Origin: Chelativorans sp. Marseille-P2723
Lineage (GTDB): Bacteria; Pseudomonadota; Alphaproteobacteria; Rhizobiales; Rhizobiaceae
Assembly (NCBI RefSeq): GCF_902809845.1
Contig: NZ_CADDWI010000009.1
Span: forward strand, 248,001 to 312,000
Direction: 5' to 3'
DNA length: 64,000 nt
Part shown: piece by piece, positions 35,864-46,100 of the stretch
How positions within the stretch are numbered: the first letter of the stretch is position 1
Layout of the letters: each line of letters begins with the position of its first letter
Translations under genes and position numbers: made by a program
Notes under the pieces: model-generated
Databases searched by the model: none
The model's input: the letters and a program-made list of their open reading frames with translations, nothing else
What the model was told of the DNA's origin: nothing

Positions 35864-37261
35864 TCAATGCTCCATCGCCTTGACGATGTCTTCGGTCATC
35901 TTCTTCGCATCGCCTAGAAGCATCATGGTGCCATCCTTGTAGAACAGCGTGTTGTCGATGCCGGCATAACCGGAGCCGAGCGAGCGCTTGACGAAGAGGC
36001 AGGTACGAGCCTTATCCACGTCAAGGATAGGCATGCCGTAGATCGGGGAAGAGGGATCGTCGCGCGCGGCCGGATTGGTCACGTCGTTGGCGCCGATGAC
36101 GTACGCCACGTCAGCCTGCGCAAACTCGGAGTTGATGTCCTCAAGCTCGAACACCTCGTCATAGGGCACCTGGGCCTCGGCAAGCAGGACGTTCATATGC
36201 CCTGGCATGCGGCCGGCGACGGGATGAATGGCATATTTCACCTCCACGCCCTTTTCCTTGAGCTTGTCGGCCATTTCGCGCAGCGCATGCTGCGCCTGGG
36301 CGACCGCCATGCCATAGCCAGGCACGATGATCACCTTCTGTGCATTGGACATCAGATAGGCGGCATCATCCGCAGACCCCTGCTTTACGGTTCGGTCTAT
36401 TCCATCATCCGCCACCGCGGTGGTCTCGCCCCCGAAACCGCCAAGAATGACGGATATGAAGGAGCGGTTCATACCCTTGCACATAATGTAGGAAAGAATT
36501 GCACCTGACGAGCCGACTAACGCACCGGTGATGATGAGCGCCAGGTTGCCCAGGGTGAAGCCAATTCCCGCCGCGGCCCATCCCGAATAGGAGTTGAGCA
36601 TCGACACCACAACCGGCATGTCGGCGCCCCCAATAGGGATGATGATGAGGGCGCCAAGAACGAGCGAAAGAATGACGATAAGCCAAAAAACCGTGTGGCT
36701 CTGGCTGACCACAAGGAGGATGATGAGCACCAGGAGCGCGATCCCGATGGCCGCATTCAAGGCGTGCCGCATCGGCAGGAGGATGGGCCTGCCAGACATG
36801 CGCCCATCAAGCTTCAGGAAGGCGATGACGGAACCGGTGAAGGTGATGGCACCGATTGCAACGCCTAATGACATCTCCACCAGAGCCTGCGCCTGGATGG
36901 CGCCCACAATGCCAATGCCGAAGCTTTCGGGAGAATAAAGCGCAGCGGCCGCCACCATCACTGCGGCAAGACCGACCAGCGAGTGGAATGCAGCGACAAG
37001 CTGCGGCATGGACGTCATCGGGATGCGCCGCGCGATCACCGCGCCAATCCCGCCACCGATGGCAAGACCGGCGACGATCAGCAGGAACCGGCCAAAGCTC
37101 GGCGTGGCAAGCGCCAGCGTGGTGAGAATGGCAATGGCCATGCCCACCATTCCGTAGATATTGCCCCGTCGGCTCGTGGTGGGGTGCGAAAGCCCCCTCA
37201 ACGCCATGATGAAAAGGACGCCGGAGATAAGATAAAGGAAGGAGGCGAGATTTACGGACAT
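35864..37261 (-). CDS. pntB: NAD(P) transhydrogenase beta subunit
   Basis: A 465-residue membrane subunit. Nine or so helices in the N-terminal dII half (from LIVAGLAIGGGIGAVIARRI to LALIITGALVGSSGAILSYI) surround the proton path; the C-terminal dIII domain, including IIVPGYGMAVAQAQHAL and YVIGANDVTNPAARDDPSS, binds NADP(H). With PntAA and PntAB it moves hydride from NADH to NADP+ using the proton gradient, supplying NADPH. It is the last gene of pntAA-pntAB-pntB, 102 bases after pntAB; the convergent terminator lies just beyond its stop. Confidence 0.95.
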   Translation of the reverse strand: MSVNLASFLYLISGVLFIMALRGLSHPTTSRRGNIYGMVGMAIAILTTLALATPSFGRFLLIVAGLAIGGGIGAVIARRIPMTSMPQLVAAFHSLVGLAAVMVAAAALYSPESFGIGIVGAIQAQALVEMSLGVAIGAITFTGSVIAFLKLDGRMSGRPILLPMRHALNAAIGIALLVLIILLVVSQSHTVFWLIVILSLVLGALIIIPIGGADMPVVVSMLNSYSGWAAAGIGFTLGNLALIITGALVGSSGAILSYIMCKGMNRSFISVILGGFGGETTAVADDGIDRTVKQGSADDAAYLMSNAQKVIIVPGYGMAVAQAQHALREMADKLKEKGVEVKYAIHPVAGRMPGHMNVLLAEAQVPYDEVFELEDINSEFAQADVAYVIGANDVTNPAARDDPSSPIYGMPILDVDKARTCLFVKRSLGSGYAGIDNTLFYKDGTMMLLGDAKKMTEDIVKAMEH

Positions 37262-37363
37262 GCTACTTCACGGCCTCCATCAGGCGGCTGGAAAATTCGA
37301 CGACTGCAATTTCTGGATAAAACCTGAACGGAAGGTCAGGAAGGAAAGGCGCGTGCAAAGAAC

Positions 37364-37798
37364 TCATCGTCCCGGCGAGTCCTTCTTTTTGTACATGGCA
37401 AGCATGCGCTGTGTTACGAGGAAGCCCCCGAAGATGTTGACGGATGCGAGCACCAGGGCCACAAAGCCAAAGCCTGCTGCAAGCCCGGAGGCAGAGATGC
37501 CGACCGCAAGCAGCGCCCCGACCACGATCACCGAGGAGATAGCGTTGGTCACCGACATCAGTGGTGTGTGCAGCGCGGGAGTGACCGACCACACCACGTA
37601 GTAGCCGACGAATATCGCCAGAACGAAAATGGCAAAGCGAAAGATGAAGGGGTCTACCATGCCGCCGGTCGCGCCATGCGCAAGGGCTCCTGCGGCTTCC
37701 GCAGCGCTCTCGGCTTCCATCGTCTCGAAAGCGGCGCGCACGCTCGCTGTAGCGCGCTCAAGCTGTTCGAGCGCCTGCTCCATGGCTGAGGTTTCCAT
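37364..37798 (-). CDS. pntAB: NAD(P) transhydrogenase alpha-2 (membrane) subunit
   Basis: A 144-residue subunit. Three helices ([60 protein letters not shown]) form the dII part that in E. coli belongs to the single alpha chain. It has an odd N-terminal extension of about 47 residues, an acidic Ala/Glu-rich helix (eight Glu, two Arg) before the first membrane segment. ATG 37798 overlaps the pntAA stop by one base (TGATG). The extension may contact the basic tail of PntAA, an inference. Confidence 0.93.
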   Translation of the reverse strand: METSAMEQALEQLERATASVRAAFETMEAESAAEAAGALAHGATGGMVDPFIFRFAIFVLAIFVGYYVVWSVTPALHTPLMSVTNAISSVIVVGALLAVGISASGLAAGFGFVALVLASVNIFGGFLVTQRMLAMYKKKDSPGR

Positions 37799-39141
37799 CA
37801 GCTATCTCCACCCGTTTTGCGTCTAGCGGTTTTTCTGGCGGTGCTTTTGGCGGCATCCTTGGCACTGCTCTTGCCGGACGCCTGTTCGGAGTTGGTTTTC
37901 TCTGCAGTCTTCCGCCGGCGCGGCGCCCGCTTCGGCGCAACCTCAAGTCCGGGTTCGGTACCGCTGGCCGCCTTCACAACCTCAGGGTCATCTGCCGCAG
38001 GTTTGACTGCCTCGGCAGCGCCGGCAAAATCTGGGTGCACAATCTTGCCTTCATGGGTAAGCATGGTGGCCTTCACCAGCTCGTCGTCCGTGTTCAGGGA
38101 GAGCTGCCTGGCATCCTTGTCGAACAGTGTCTCCAAGAAGGCAAAGAGGTTGCGCGCATAAAGAGAAGAGGCGGAGGCCGCAATGCGTCCAGGCACATTC
38201 AGATGGCCTATGATCTTTACGCCGTTGGCGGTTGTGATCACTGCGCCGGGAGCAGCTCCTTCAACATTTCCGCCACGCTCGACGGCCAGGTCCACGATTA
38301 CAGAGCCGGGACGCATGGACTGCACCATTTCAGCAGTCACGAGGCGCGGCGCGGGACGCCCGGGAATGAGAGCCGTCGTGATTACGATGTCCTGCTTGGC
38401 GATATGGGCCGCAACCAGCTCTTCCTGCGCCCTCTTCTCGTCTTCGGTAAGTTCACGGGCGTAGCCACCCTGACCGGAAGCATCCTTGAGCGCGTCCGTC
38501 ATAATGAACTTGGCCCCGAGAGAGAGCACCTGTTCACCCGCCGCCGCGCGGACATCCGTGGCGGTGACCACCGCGCCGAGCCTGCGCGCGGTGGCGATTG
38601 CCTGAAGGCCAGCCACGCCAGCACCCATCACGAACACCTTGGCTGCGGGAACCGTGCCTGCGGCCGTCATCATCATCGGGAGCGCGCGATCATACTCCGC
38701 CGCGGCATCAATGACAGCGCGATACCCGGCTAGATTCGCCTGGCTCGAAAGAACGTCCATCACCTGCGCACGAGTGATTCGCGGCATGAACTCCATGGCA
38801 AAGGCCGAAACACCCGCCTTTGCCATGGAGTTAATTGCAGCGCCAGCCTGATAAGGATCCATGGTGGCGATGACTATCGTGCCGGACCTGTAACGTGAGA
38901 CTTCGGCGTCAGCCGGCCGGCGAACCTTCAGCACCACATCCGCTTTTGTCGCGTCCGCAGCCTTGCCGATCGATGCGCCCGCCGCTTCAAACTCTTCGTC
39001 CGTAAACCGCGAACCAAGACCTGCACCGGCTTCCACCACGACGTTAAGCCCAAGCCCCACCATCCGCTTCACTGTGTCTGGAGAGGCCGAAACACGCAGC
39101 TCCCCATCCAATTCCTTGGGCACGAAAACGGTCTGTCCCAC
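37798..39141 (-). CDS. pntAA: NAD(P) transhydrogenase alpha-1 (NAD-binding) subunit
   Basis: A 447-residue soluble dI subunit related to alanine dehydrogenase. [20 protein letters not shown] starts the catalytic fold, [20 protein letters not shown] is the NAD motif, and the C-terminal half of dI ends near residue 380 ([20 protein letters not shown]). Beyond it there is an unusual ~60-residue tail rich in Lys, Arg, Ala and Ser ([20 protein letters not shown]...), resembling histone-H1-type tails. It binds NAD(H) on the cytoplasmic side. First of three coupled genes. Confidence 0.93.
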   Translation of the reverse strand: MGQTVFVPKELDGELRVSASPDTVKRMVGLGLNVVVEAGAGLGSRFTDEEFEAAGASIGKAADATKADVVLKVRRPADAEVSRYRSGTIVIATMDPYQAGAAINSMAKAGVSAFAMEFMPRITRAQVMDVLSSQANLAGYRAVIDAAAEYDRALPMMMTAAGTVPAAKVFVMGAGVAGLQAIATARRLGAVVTATDVRAAAGEQVLSLGAKFIMTDALKDASGQGGYARELTEDEKRAQEELVAAHIAKQDIVITTALIPGRPAPRLVTAEMVQSMRPGSVIVDLAVERGGNVEGAAPGAVITTANGVKIIGHLNVPGRIAASASSLYARNLFAFLETLFDKDARQLSLNTDDELVKATMLTHEGKIVHPDFAGAAEAVKPAADDPEVVKAASGTEPGLEVAPKRAPRRRKTAEKTNSEQASGKSSAKDAAKSTARKTARRKTGGDS

Positions 39142-39211
39142 CTTGCAATCCTTGTCGTTGGGAACCCCCTCTACGATCCGCGGCAGCGGATCGCCACGTT
39201 CACCCCAGTCC

Positions 39212-39439
39212 TTAACGCAGGATCCAGGTGCCGAGAGCGCAGATGATGAGGAAGAGAATGGTGCTGGAGATAAATCCGGCCGACGTGAAGAAGCCGAAGG
39301 CCATTGCGATCAGGATAGCGCTGACCACAAGCGAGGAATATTTGATAATAGTCAGGAAAAGCTTGTAGGTGCGCTCGTGTTCCGCATAGTCCATTTCGGC
39401 ACCTGTTTCAGCCGGACCGACCGATATGTCATCTGCCAT
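39212..39439 (-). CDS. aa3-type cytochrome c oxidase subunit IV-like
   Basis: A 75-residue protein from ATG 39439 (MADDISVGPAETGAEMDYAE). The segment AEMDYAEHERTYKLFLTIIK followed by two membrane helices is the signature of the small bacterial aa3-type COX subunit IV. It associates with the membrane-embedded oxidase core. It is 70 bases upstream of pntAA and far from the caa3 operon at 14641-19918, so it may belong to another, standard aa3 oxidase elsewhere on the chromosome. A longer frame to 39475 is not used because GGGGTTACGCG precedes 39439. Confidence 0.82.
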   Translation of the reverse strand: MADDISVGPAETGAEMDYAEHERTYKLFLTIIKYSSLVVSAILIAMAFGFFTSAGFISSTILFLIICALGTWILR

Positions 39440-39599
39440 CGCGTAACCCCCTCGGGATTGAATTTGCAAGGGCAATAGCGAAAAGCACGGTGAAGGGCAA
39501 TGGGCGCATGGACGCAGGCTGCAAGGAGAAAGGATTGATTGGGGAAGAGTTCCCGAGATTACAATCGTAATTTTGCATCAAGCATCCGCATCTTGCGTC

Positions 39600-39743
39600 T
39601 TAGCCCAGCAGATTCGGGAAAAGACCGATCAGGCCGACTATGATGAGGTAGAAAGCAACGATGTAATTGAGCAGCCGGGGCATGATCAGGATGAGAATAC
39701 CCGCAATCAGCGAGACAAGCGGCGCAAGGGCTATAGTGTTCAT
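39600..39743 (-). CDS. DUF3096 small membrane protein
   Basis: A 47-residue protein from ATG 39743, preceded by AGGAAGAGG. Two short membrane helices connected by a tight turn: APLVSLIAGILILIMPRLLN and YIVAFYLIIVGLIGLFPNLL. This is the whole pattern of DUF3096 proteins, short inner-membrane peptides of unknown role. A 67-residue longer frame exists upstream but has no ribosome binding site. Confidence 0.8.
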   Translation of the reverse strand: MNTIALAPLVSLIAGILILIMPRLLNYIVAFYLIIVGLIGLFPNLLG

Positions 39744-39854
39744 GAAACCTCTTCCTGCTCTCTTCAAAAGATCGAGGGCTGAACATGCCCCCAGTGTCCA
39801 CAATACTCGTGACGGGCGAAAGATCCCTTCTTCCGCGAGCGGCTGAAGGTATGC

Positions 39855-40601
39855 TCAGGCGGCTCGCTTCTGGTACTTTGCCGTCGGCAGGATGGTAAGC
39901 GGCGCAAGCTCCCCATTCTTTGGCCGCTCGAACAGCATCCTGCGCTCAAAGGCGGTGGAGCGAAAGAATGGAAAACGCTCGATCGTGTTCTCCATGTTTT
40001 CCGAGCATTTCGACTGCAGGAGGTGTACGGGCACCGTCAGGCCTGGATAGTTGCGCGCATCGGTAGCAGGAACTGAGCGGAAGATGCGCTGGTAGAATGC
40101 GGAATGCTCTTCCTTGATGGCCGTCAAGCAATAGGTCGGGGTGAAGTACTTGCAGGCCAGAACGGCCAGACGGAGAGTGACATATGGCAGAACGCGCAAT
40201 GTCCGCGACCACTCGGCGGCGGCAGCAAAACGGCTCGGATCAACGAAACTCTCCCCTGCCTTGATTCGCGGAGCGAGGACATCGTCAAAAACCTCGCTGC
40301 TGGGTGAAACTGGCATGGAGGCATCCACGTAATGGAGCCGAATTGTGCTGACCAGGATGCCGTCATAGTAAATGCCGTAACGGAAGGCATTCGGCAGGTC
40401 ATCGAACTGGTCGGTAACCATGCGGGCTGCATCTTCCCTGACCATGCCCGCGGATAGATACGAATCATAGCGCAGGCGATAGATGGCTTCGAGGTCTTCA
40501 CCACTTTCGCAGAAACGGTACTCCGTCCTCTCCAGAACGCTCAAGACCGTTCTGACAAATGGAGACTCTGCATCGTGCGATGCGGTCGGATGAACAGACA
40601 T
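39855..40601 (-). CDS. FeeM-like N-acyl amino acid synthase (GNAT-like fold)
   Basis: A 248-residue protein resembling the FeeM catalytic core and the autoinducer-synthase branch of the acyltransferase fold. IYRLRYDSYLSAGMV is a typical N-terminal motif, FVDPSRFAAAAEWSRTL the substrate loop, and HSAFYQRIFRSVP part of the C-terminal half. Family members join acyl groups from acyl-ACP to an amino acid, giving N-acyl amino acids that serve as signals or lipid precursors. Which acyl donor and amino acid are used is not readable. A 134-base AT-rich region upstream likely holds its promoter. Confidence 0.65.
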   Translation of the reverse strand: MSVHPTASHDAESPFVRTVLSVLERTEYRFCESGEDLEAIYRLRYDSYLSAGMVREDAARMVTDQFDDLPNAFRYGIYYDGILVSTIRLHYVDASMPVSPSSEVFDDVLAPRIKAGESFVDPSRFAAAAEWSRTLRVLPYVTLRLAVLACKYFTPTYCLTAIKEEHSAFYQRIFRSVPATDARNYPGLTVPVHLLQSKCSENMENTIERFPFFRSTAFERRMLFERPKNGELAPLTILPTAKYQKRAA

Positions 40602-40735
40602 TTGCGGACCCCTAGAGACTTTACCGGCACGATACTGAAAGCATTTAGTTCAAAAAATATAAAAGTTATCCGAAATATCTAAAGATCATCAGGGTCAAAA
40701 ATACAAAAAAGCTCTGGGGGTTGGCCTCGGGATGT

Positions 40736-43045
40736 TCAGTGCTGTGCGGAAATCCTGCGGACCTGGAAACTGTCGTCGACCGACCAGACAGTGTTCGACA
40801 TCGTCTCGATGCCTGAAGAGGAAAGCGCTGCGCCGAAAAGGAAGCCTTGCACACGATCCGGCCTGATCGCTTCACCGAGCAGCTTAAGTTGCTCGAAAGT
40901 CTCCACACCCTCGACTGTCACTCCAAGCCCAAGATTACGCGAAAGCTCCACCACGCCCTTGAGAAGCTGGCGGGAGCGCATGTTTGCTGTGATGTCGTGC
41001 AGAAAGCTTCCATCGATCTTGACCCGGTCGAGCGGCAATGTGTGCAGGTAGCTAAGGCTGGAGTAACCAGTACCGAAATCATCGAGAGCAATACGGATCC
41101 CGAGTTGCTTCAGCGCCTCGATGTGGCTGCGATTGGACGGGCGATCATCCAGAAGCGCCGTTTCCGTCACTTCTACTTCGAGCCTGTGAGGCTGCAGCCC
41201 AGACTTGGCCAGCGCACCGCGTACCTTGTCGACTACCGCTCGGCTGTGGAAGTCCTTGGCAGACAAGTTAACCGAGACGCTGAGATGGTCGGGCCAGTTC
41301 ATGCACTCCTGGCAGGCCGCATCGAGTACCAGCGCGCTAATCTCCGAGACTAGGCCCATTTCCTCCGCAAGAGGGATGAAAACGGAAGGGGACACCGGAC
41401 CTAATTCTGGATGATCCCAACGACAAAGCGCTTCGCAGCTTGTGATGCGCATGCTTTGCATGTCCACGATTGGCTGATAGACCACCCGCAGCGCCTTCGC
41501 CTGAATGGCACTGCGCAAGTCTGCCTTCATGACTTGGCGGTTGCGGAAGGCAGCGTCCATTTCGGCCTCGAAAAGACGCCATCCGTTCTTGCCCTGTTCT
41601 TTCGCGCTGTAAAGGGCCAGGTCGGCTTTCACGGTAATGCTGTCCATATCGTGACCGCGCACGGGCACCACAACGCCACCCCCGCTCACCTGAACCCTGA
41701 GGGCGTGGCCAGCCACGTCAACTTCGCCTTGCAGTTGCGAAATAATGGCCTCAAGCTGGCTCCTGAAATCTTCCTCGTCCTCGACGCGATTGAAGAAGAT
41801 CATGAATTCGTCGCCGCCAAAACGACTGATCTTGACGTTATCGTTCACAAGCGACGAAAGCCGTTCGGCAACCGAGTAGATCAGTCCATCGCCCACCGGA
41901 TGCCCGAGCGTATCATTGATGCTCTTGAAATCATCCAGGTCGAGAATCGCCGTCCCACACAGCCGGCCCGGGTCGCCGCTCTGCATAAGTTCGGTGATCA
42001 TTTCGTGGAAATAAGCCCGGTTAGGCAGATTCGTCAGACTGTCGAAGCGGGCCATGTAGCGAATCTTCGTCTCGGCCGCTACACGCTGAGTGACCTCATC
42101 GAACGTGAGGACCCCGAGTTCATCCTTGCCTTCCCGAGCGGAAAATTCATAGTAGCGGCCATCCGTCAGCTTCAACAGGACCTTGCGACCCCGCCCTTCC
42201 TTGAGGGCGCGCGTCAACTGCGCCTCAGCGAACTGATAATCCCCGAAGGTCAAAAGCTTACCGGCGACTGCCCGTAGCAGCAGCGCCTTCAGCGTACGAC
42301 CGAGCAACTGTTCGGACGAGCGAAATCTGAGGGTTTCCGCAGCCTGGGCGTTGGCAACCACGACACACCCCTCGGGGCTGAACATCACGAGTCCGTGCGA
42401 CATCGTGTTGAGCGCACGATCGAACCGCTGCGCGAGTTGCCTTGCGCGTTTGCGGTCAAGAACCGCCGAGAAGAGGATCCTGCGCACGTCGGCTGCACTG
42501 CCATTGATGATGGCAATGAAAGGCATGATAAGCAGGCCGAGAACGACATGAGCAATATCACCGCGCAGAAAAAGCCCAAGCGCTATTGGCCCGATCATCG
42601 TGGTGGCAAACAGCATCACCATCCGCGGGGAGCCGTAGTTTCGGGCAACGACTGTCACCAGCGAGCCCATATTGATAGCCAGCGCGCCGAGTTCTGCGAA
42701 TGGATGAGGGTAGATATAGATCGAGGTGAATGCGAAACCGCCGAGTAGCAGCCCCTGAAGACTCCCCTTGAGAACGTAGTCGAACTCCCACTTACGTGCC
42801 GTTTCCAAATCGAGCTCATCCAGCTCTTTCCGGCTACGGCGCAAACCGGTAAATCTCCAGAAGCCGATTGCAACGAGCACCGCAGCGAACAGCCCGTAAA
42901 GGGGGTGGCCGGTTTGCTCATAAGCCATGAGCGCCACCAGCATATGGCAAAGCGCTCCAACTAGCAGCGTGTGGCGCCGCTCGAACAGTGACCTGACGAA
43001 CTGAATGTAGACGTCGTCGGGAACGTCACCAGCGCGATGAACCAT
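40736..43045 (-). CDS. GGDEF-EAL cyclic-di-GMP signalling protein, membrane-bound
   Basis: A 769-residue protein. The N-terminal ~200 residues hold four to six membrane helices; a PAS-like region (MFSPEGCVVVANAQAAETLR) follows; then GGDEF with the intact RFGGDEFMIFF motif (about residue 415), and an EAL domain with EALCRW, NLSAKDF, VTETALL, IALDDFGTGYSSL, DRVKIDGS, GVTVEGVET and VQGFLFG. All EAL metal and catalytic residues appear present, so hydrolysis of c-di-GMP is likely. The inhibitory RxxD upstream of GGDEF is not seen. Signals at the membrane; input unknown. Confidence 0.92.
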   Translation of the reverse strand: MVHRAGDVPDDVYIQFVRSLFERRHTLLVGALCHMLVALMAYEQTGHPLYGLFAAVLVAIGFWRFTGLRRSRKELDELDLETARKWEFDYVLKGSLQGLLLGGFAFTSIYIYPHPFAELGALAINMGSLVTVVARNYGSPRMVMLFATTMIGPIALGLFLRGDIAHVVLGLLIMPFIAIINGSAADVRRILFSAVLDRKRARQLAQRFDRALNTMSHGLVMFSPEGCVVVANAQAAETLRFRSSEQLLGRTLKALLLRAVAGKLLTFGDYQFAEAQLTRALKEGRGRKVLLKLTDGRYYEFSAREGKDELGVLTFDEVTQRVAAETKIRYMARFDSLTNLPNRAYFHEMITELMQSGDPGRLCGTAILDLDDFKSINDTLGHPVGDGLIYSVAERLSSLVNDNVKISRFGGDEFMIFFNRVEDEEDFRSQLEAIISQLQGEVDVAGHALRVQVSGGGVVVPVRGHDMDSITVKADLALYSAKEQGKNGWRLFEAEMDAAFRNRQVMKADLRSAIQAKALRVVYQPIVDMQSMRITSCEALCRWDHPELGPVSPSVFIPLAEEMGLVSEISALVLDAACQECMNWPDHLSVSVNLSAKDFHSRAVVDKVRGALAKSGLQPHRLEVEVTETALLDDRPSNRSHIEALKQLGIRIALDDFGTGYSSLSYLHTLPLDRVKIDGSFLHDITANMRSRQLLKGVVELSRNLGLGVTVEGVETFEQLKLLGEAIRPDRVQGFLFGAALSSSGIETMSNTVWSVDDSFQVRRISAQH

Positions 43046-43141
43046 ATACTCCTTCCCACCTAGGCAAAGATTTTAGTGGTGTGATCTTAAGAAAAATTGA
43101 AGCAATGCAGAATCATCATGGCTGGATACCATGGTGGGAGC

Positions 43142-46100
43142 CTATTCAGCAGCCTGCAATAACGAATGAGGCTTGTTGCTTTCGAACCGGGCCAATAATC
43201 GTCCGCGTTCCTCCTCGGCATTCCTGACGCTGGCTTGCTTGACATGGCCAAACCCGCGAATCAGAGTCGGCACCGACGCGAGCGCTAAAGCAGCCTCTAC
43301 CTGTCCCGGCGCCAGCGACCGTTCAATCATGTCGAGATCGGCCTCATACCGCATAAGAATTTCTCGCTCCATACGCCGCTCGGCGGTATGGCCGAACGGG
43401 TCAAAGGCCGTCCCGCGCAGGCGCTTCAGGCGTGCAAGAATGTAGAAGGCCTTCATCATCCAAGGGCCGAATTTCATCTTCTGAGGTTGCCCCGAACTGT
43501 CGCGCCGGGCAAAAGCAGGGGGGGCGAGGTGAAACTCGAGCCTGTCATAGCTTTCGAACTCGCTGGCGAGCTGGCGCTGAAAGCTCCCATCGGTATAAAG
43601 CCGCGCCACCTCATATTCGTCCTTAATGGCCATGAGCTTGAAAAGGTTACGTGCGGCCGCTTCAGTCACCGCCGTCGAGCCTGGTATCGCCTTAGCCTCC
43701 GCGGCCCGAAGGCGCATGATGCGGGCGCGGTAGCGCTCGGCATAGGCTGAATCCTGGTAGTCTGCCAGATAAGCCGTCCGCCGCGAGATGATCTCGTCCA
43801 GATCCTTCGCCATTGGCTCTGGGGTTGAAAGTGCCGATCGCGCTACCAGGCCCTGGACATGCTCGGGTGCATGGGCAGCCCTCCGTCCCCAGCGGAACGC
43901 TGCAATGTTCATGGAAACAGCCTGACCATTAAGCTCGATGGCCTTCTCGACCGCCTCCGCGGAAACTGGCAGCCCGCCTAGCTGACATGCCATCCCCAGC
44001 ATGAACATATTGGCCGCGATCGAATTGCCGAACAGGACCGAGGCTGCTTGGGTGGCGTCGAAAAAATATGCCCTGCCCTCGCCTGCCGCGTCACGAACGG
44101 CTTTCTTGAGCTGTTCGACCGGCAGCGAGAAGTCAGCGGAGCGGGCAAAAACGCCCGGCATTATCTCCGCCGTATTGGCCACGACCAGGGTATGTCCCTG
44201 CCGGATTGTGGCAAGCACCTTGCGGGCGCCCGAAACGACCAGATCGCAGCCGAGCACCAAATCCGCTTTTCCGGCCGCTACGCGAATTGAATTTATTTCG
44301 GCCGGTGAGGAAGCAATGCGAAGATGCGAATACACCGCCCCACCCTTCTGAGCGAGGCCCGCCATGTCGATAACTCCCGCGCCCTTTCCTTCCAGATGCG
44401 CCGCCATGCCGAGAATGGCGCCGATGGTAATCACCCCCGTGCCGCCAATGCCATTGACAATGCCGGACCAGCCAAGATCGTCGAGCGGGAAAAGCCTCGG
44501 CTCCGGAATGCCGGCCAGGGGGACGATATCGCTAGCCATACCGTTACCAAGCTTCCTGAGGCTTGCACCATGCACGGTCACGAAGGAGGGACAAAATCCC
44601 TTTACGCAGGAAAAGTCCTTGTTACAGCTTGACTGATCAATGCGCCGCTTGCGCCCGAATTCAGTTTCTACCGGTTGCACCGAGATGCAGTTCGACTGAA
44701 CGCCGCAATCGCCGCACCCTTCGCACACCAGTTCATTGATGATCACCCGCATGTCAGGATCAGGATAGGTGCCGCGCTTGCGCCTGCGGCGCTTCTCGGC
44801 CGCGCAGGTCTGGTCATAAACGAGAACGGTGACACCCTGCGTATCTCGTAATTTGCGCTGCACTACATCGAGATCGTCGCGGTGATGGACAGTCGTTCCA
44901 GCCGGAAACCGGAATTCTCCTTTATATTTTTCCGGGTCTTCACTCACGACGGCGATACGCTTCACGCCTTCGGCCCGCACCTGCTCCACGAGCTGGCCCA
45001 GCGACAGACCGCCCTCGAGCGGTTGGCCACCCGTCATGGCTACGGCATCGTTATACAGAATCTTGAAGGTGATGTTGGAACGGGCGGCAACGGCGAAACG
45101 GATCGCTAGCGAACCGGAATGGTTGAAGGTTCCGTCTCCGAGATTCTGGAAGATGTGCTCGCGCTTTGAGAAAGGCTGTTGGCCAATCCACTGCACCCCC
45201 TCCCCGCCCATGGCGGTGAAGCCAATCGTCCCGCGATCCATCCACAATGCCATGAAGTGGCAGCCTATGCCGCCGCCAGCGATGGAGCCTTCAGGCACGC
45301 GGGTGGAAGTATTATGAGGGCAGCCCGAGCAGAAGTGGGGCACCCGCGAGGCCACGTCCTTTGTCTGTGCAAGCATCGCCTGAAACTGCTGCAACCGAGC
45401 GACATGGCCGGCGATCTCCTCGGAATGTCCGATGACCTTGAGGATGCGCTCACCTATTGTAATGGCGATTTCATTGGGATCGAGCGTGCCGCTGACCGGA
45501 AAGAGCTTCTCACCACATTCATCATTCTTACCGATAATGACGGGATTGTTGGGGGTGCCGTAGAGGTTCTCGCGGAGTTGCGCCTCAAGCAGGGACCGCT
45601 TTTCCTCGACCACGATCACCATTTCCAGCCCGCGCGCGAAGTCTGCCACGTGCTGGTAATCAAAGGGCCATGGACAGGCAACCTTGAAAAGCCTGACGCC
45701 CAATGCTGCGGCGCGGATCTCGTCGATTCCCAGATCGGTCAGCGCCTGGCGAACGTCAAGGTAGCTCGTGCCAATGGTCACGATGCCAAGCTTGGGCCTC
45801 GCTCCGCCGGAGAAGACGATACGGTTCAACCCGTTTTCACGCACAAAGGCCGCCGCTGCCGCGCGCTTATAGCGGTGCAGCCGCTCCTCCTGGGCGAAAG
45901 GACCGAATTCGTGGCGGATATTGAGGCCGCCTGGCGGCATGTCTACCTGGGGAAGGACGATGTTCAGCCTTTCTAGTGCTACGTCCACGGAGGCCGTCGA
46001 TTCGATGTTGTCCTTCACGCATTTTATGGCCGTCCAGGTGCCGGCGAAGCGCGAAAGCGCGTAGCCGTAAAGGCCATAGTCAATAAGTTCCTGCACGCCA

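Noticed and set aside
41411-42277. 288-residue plus-strand frame inside the GGDEF-EAL gene.
   Set aside because: Antisense shadow; no domain pattern or ribosome binding site.
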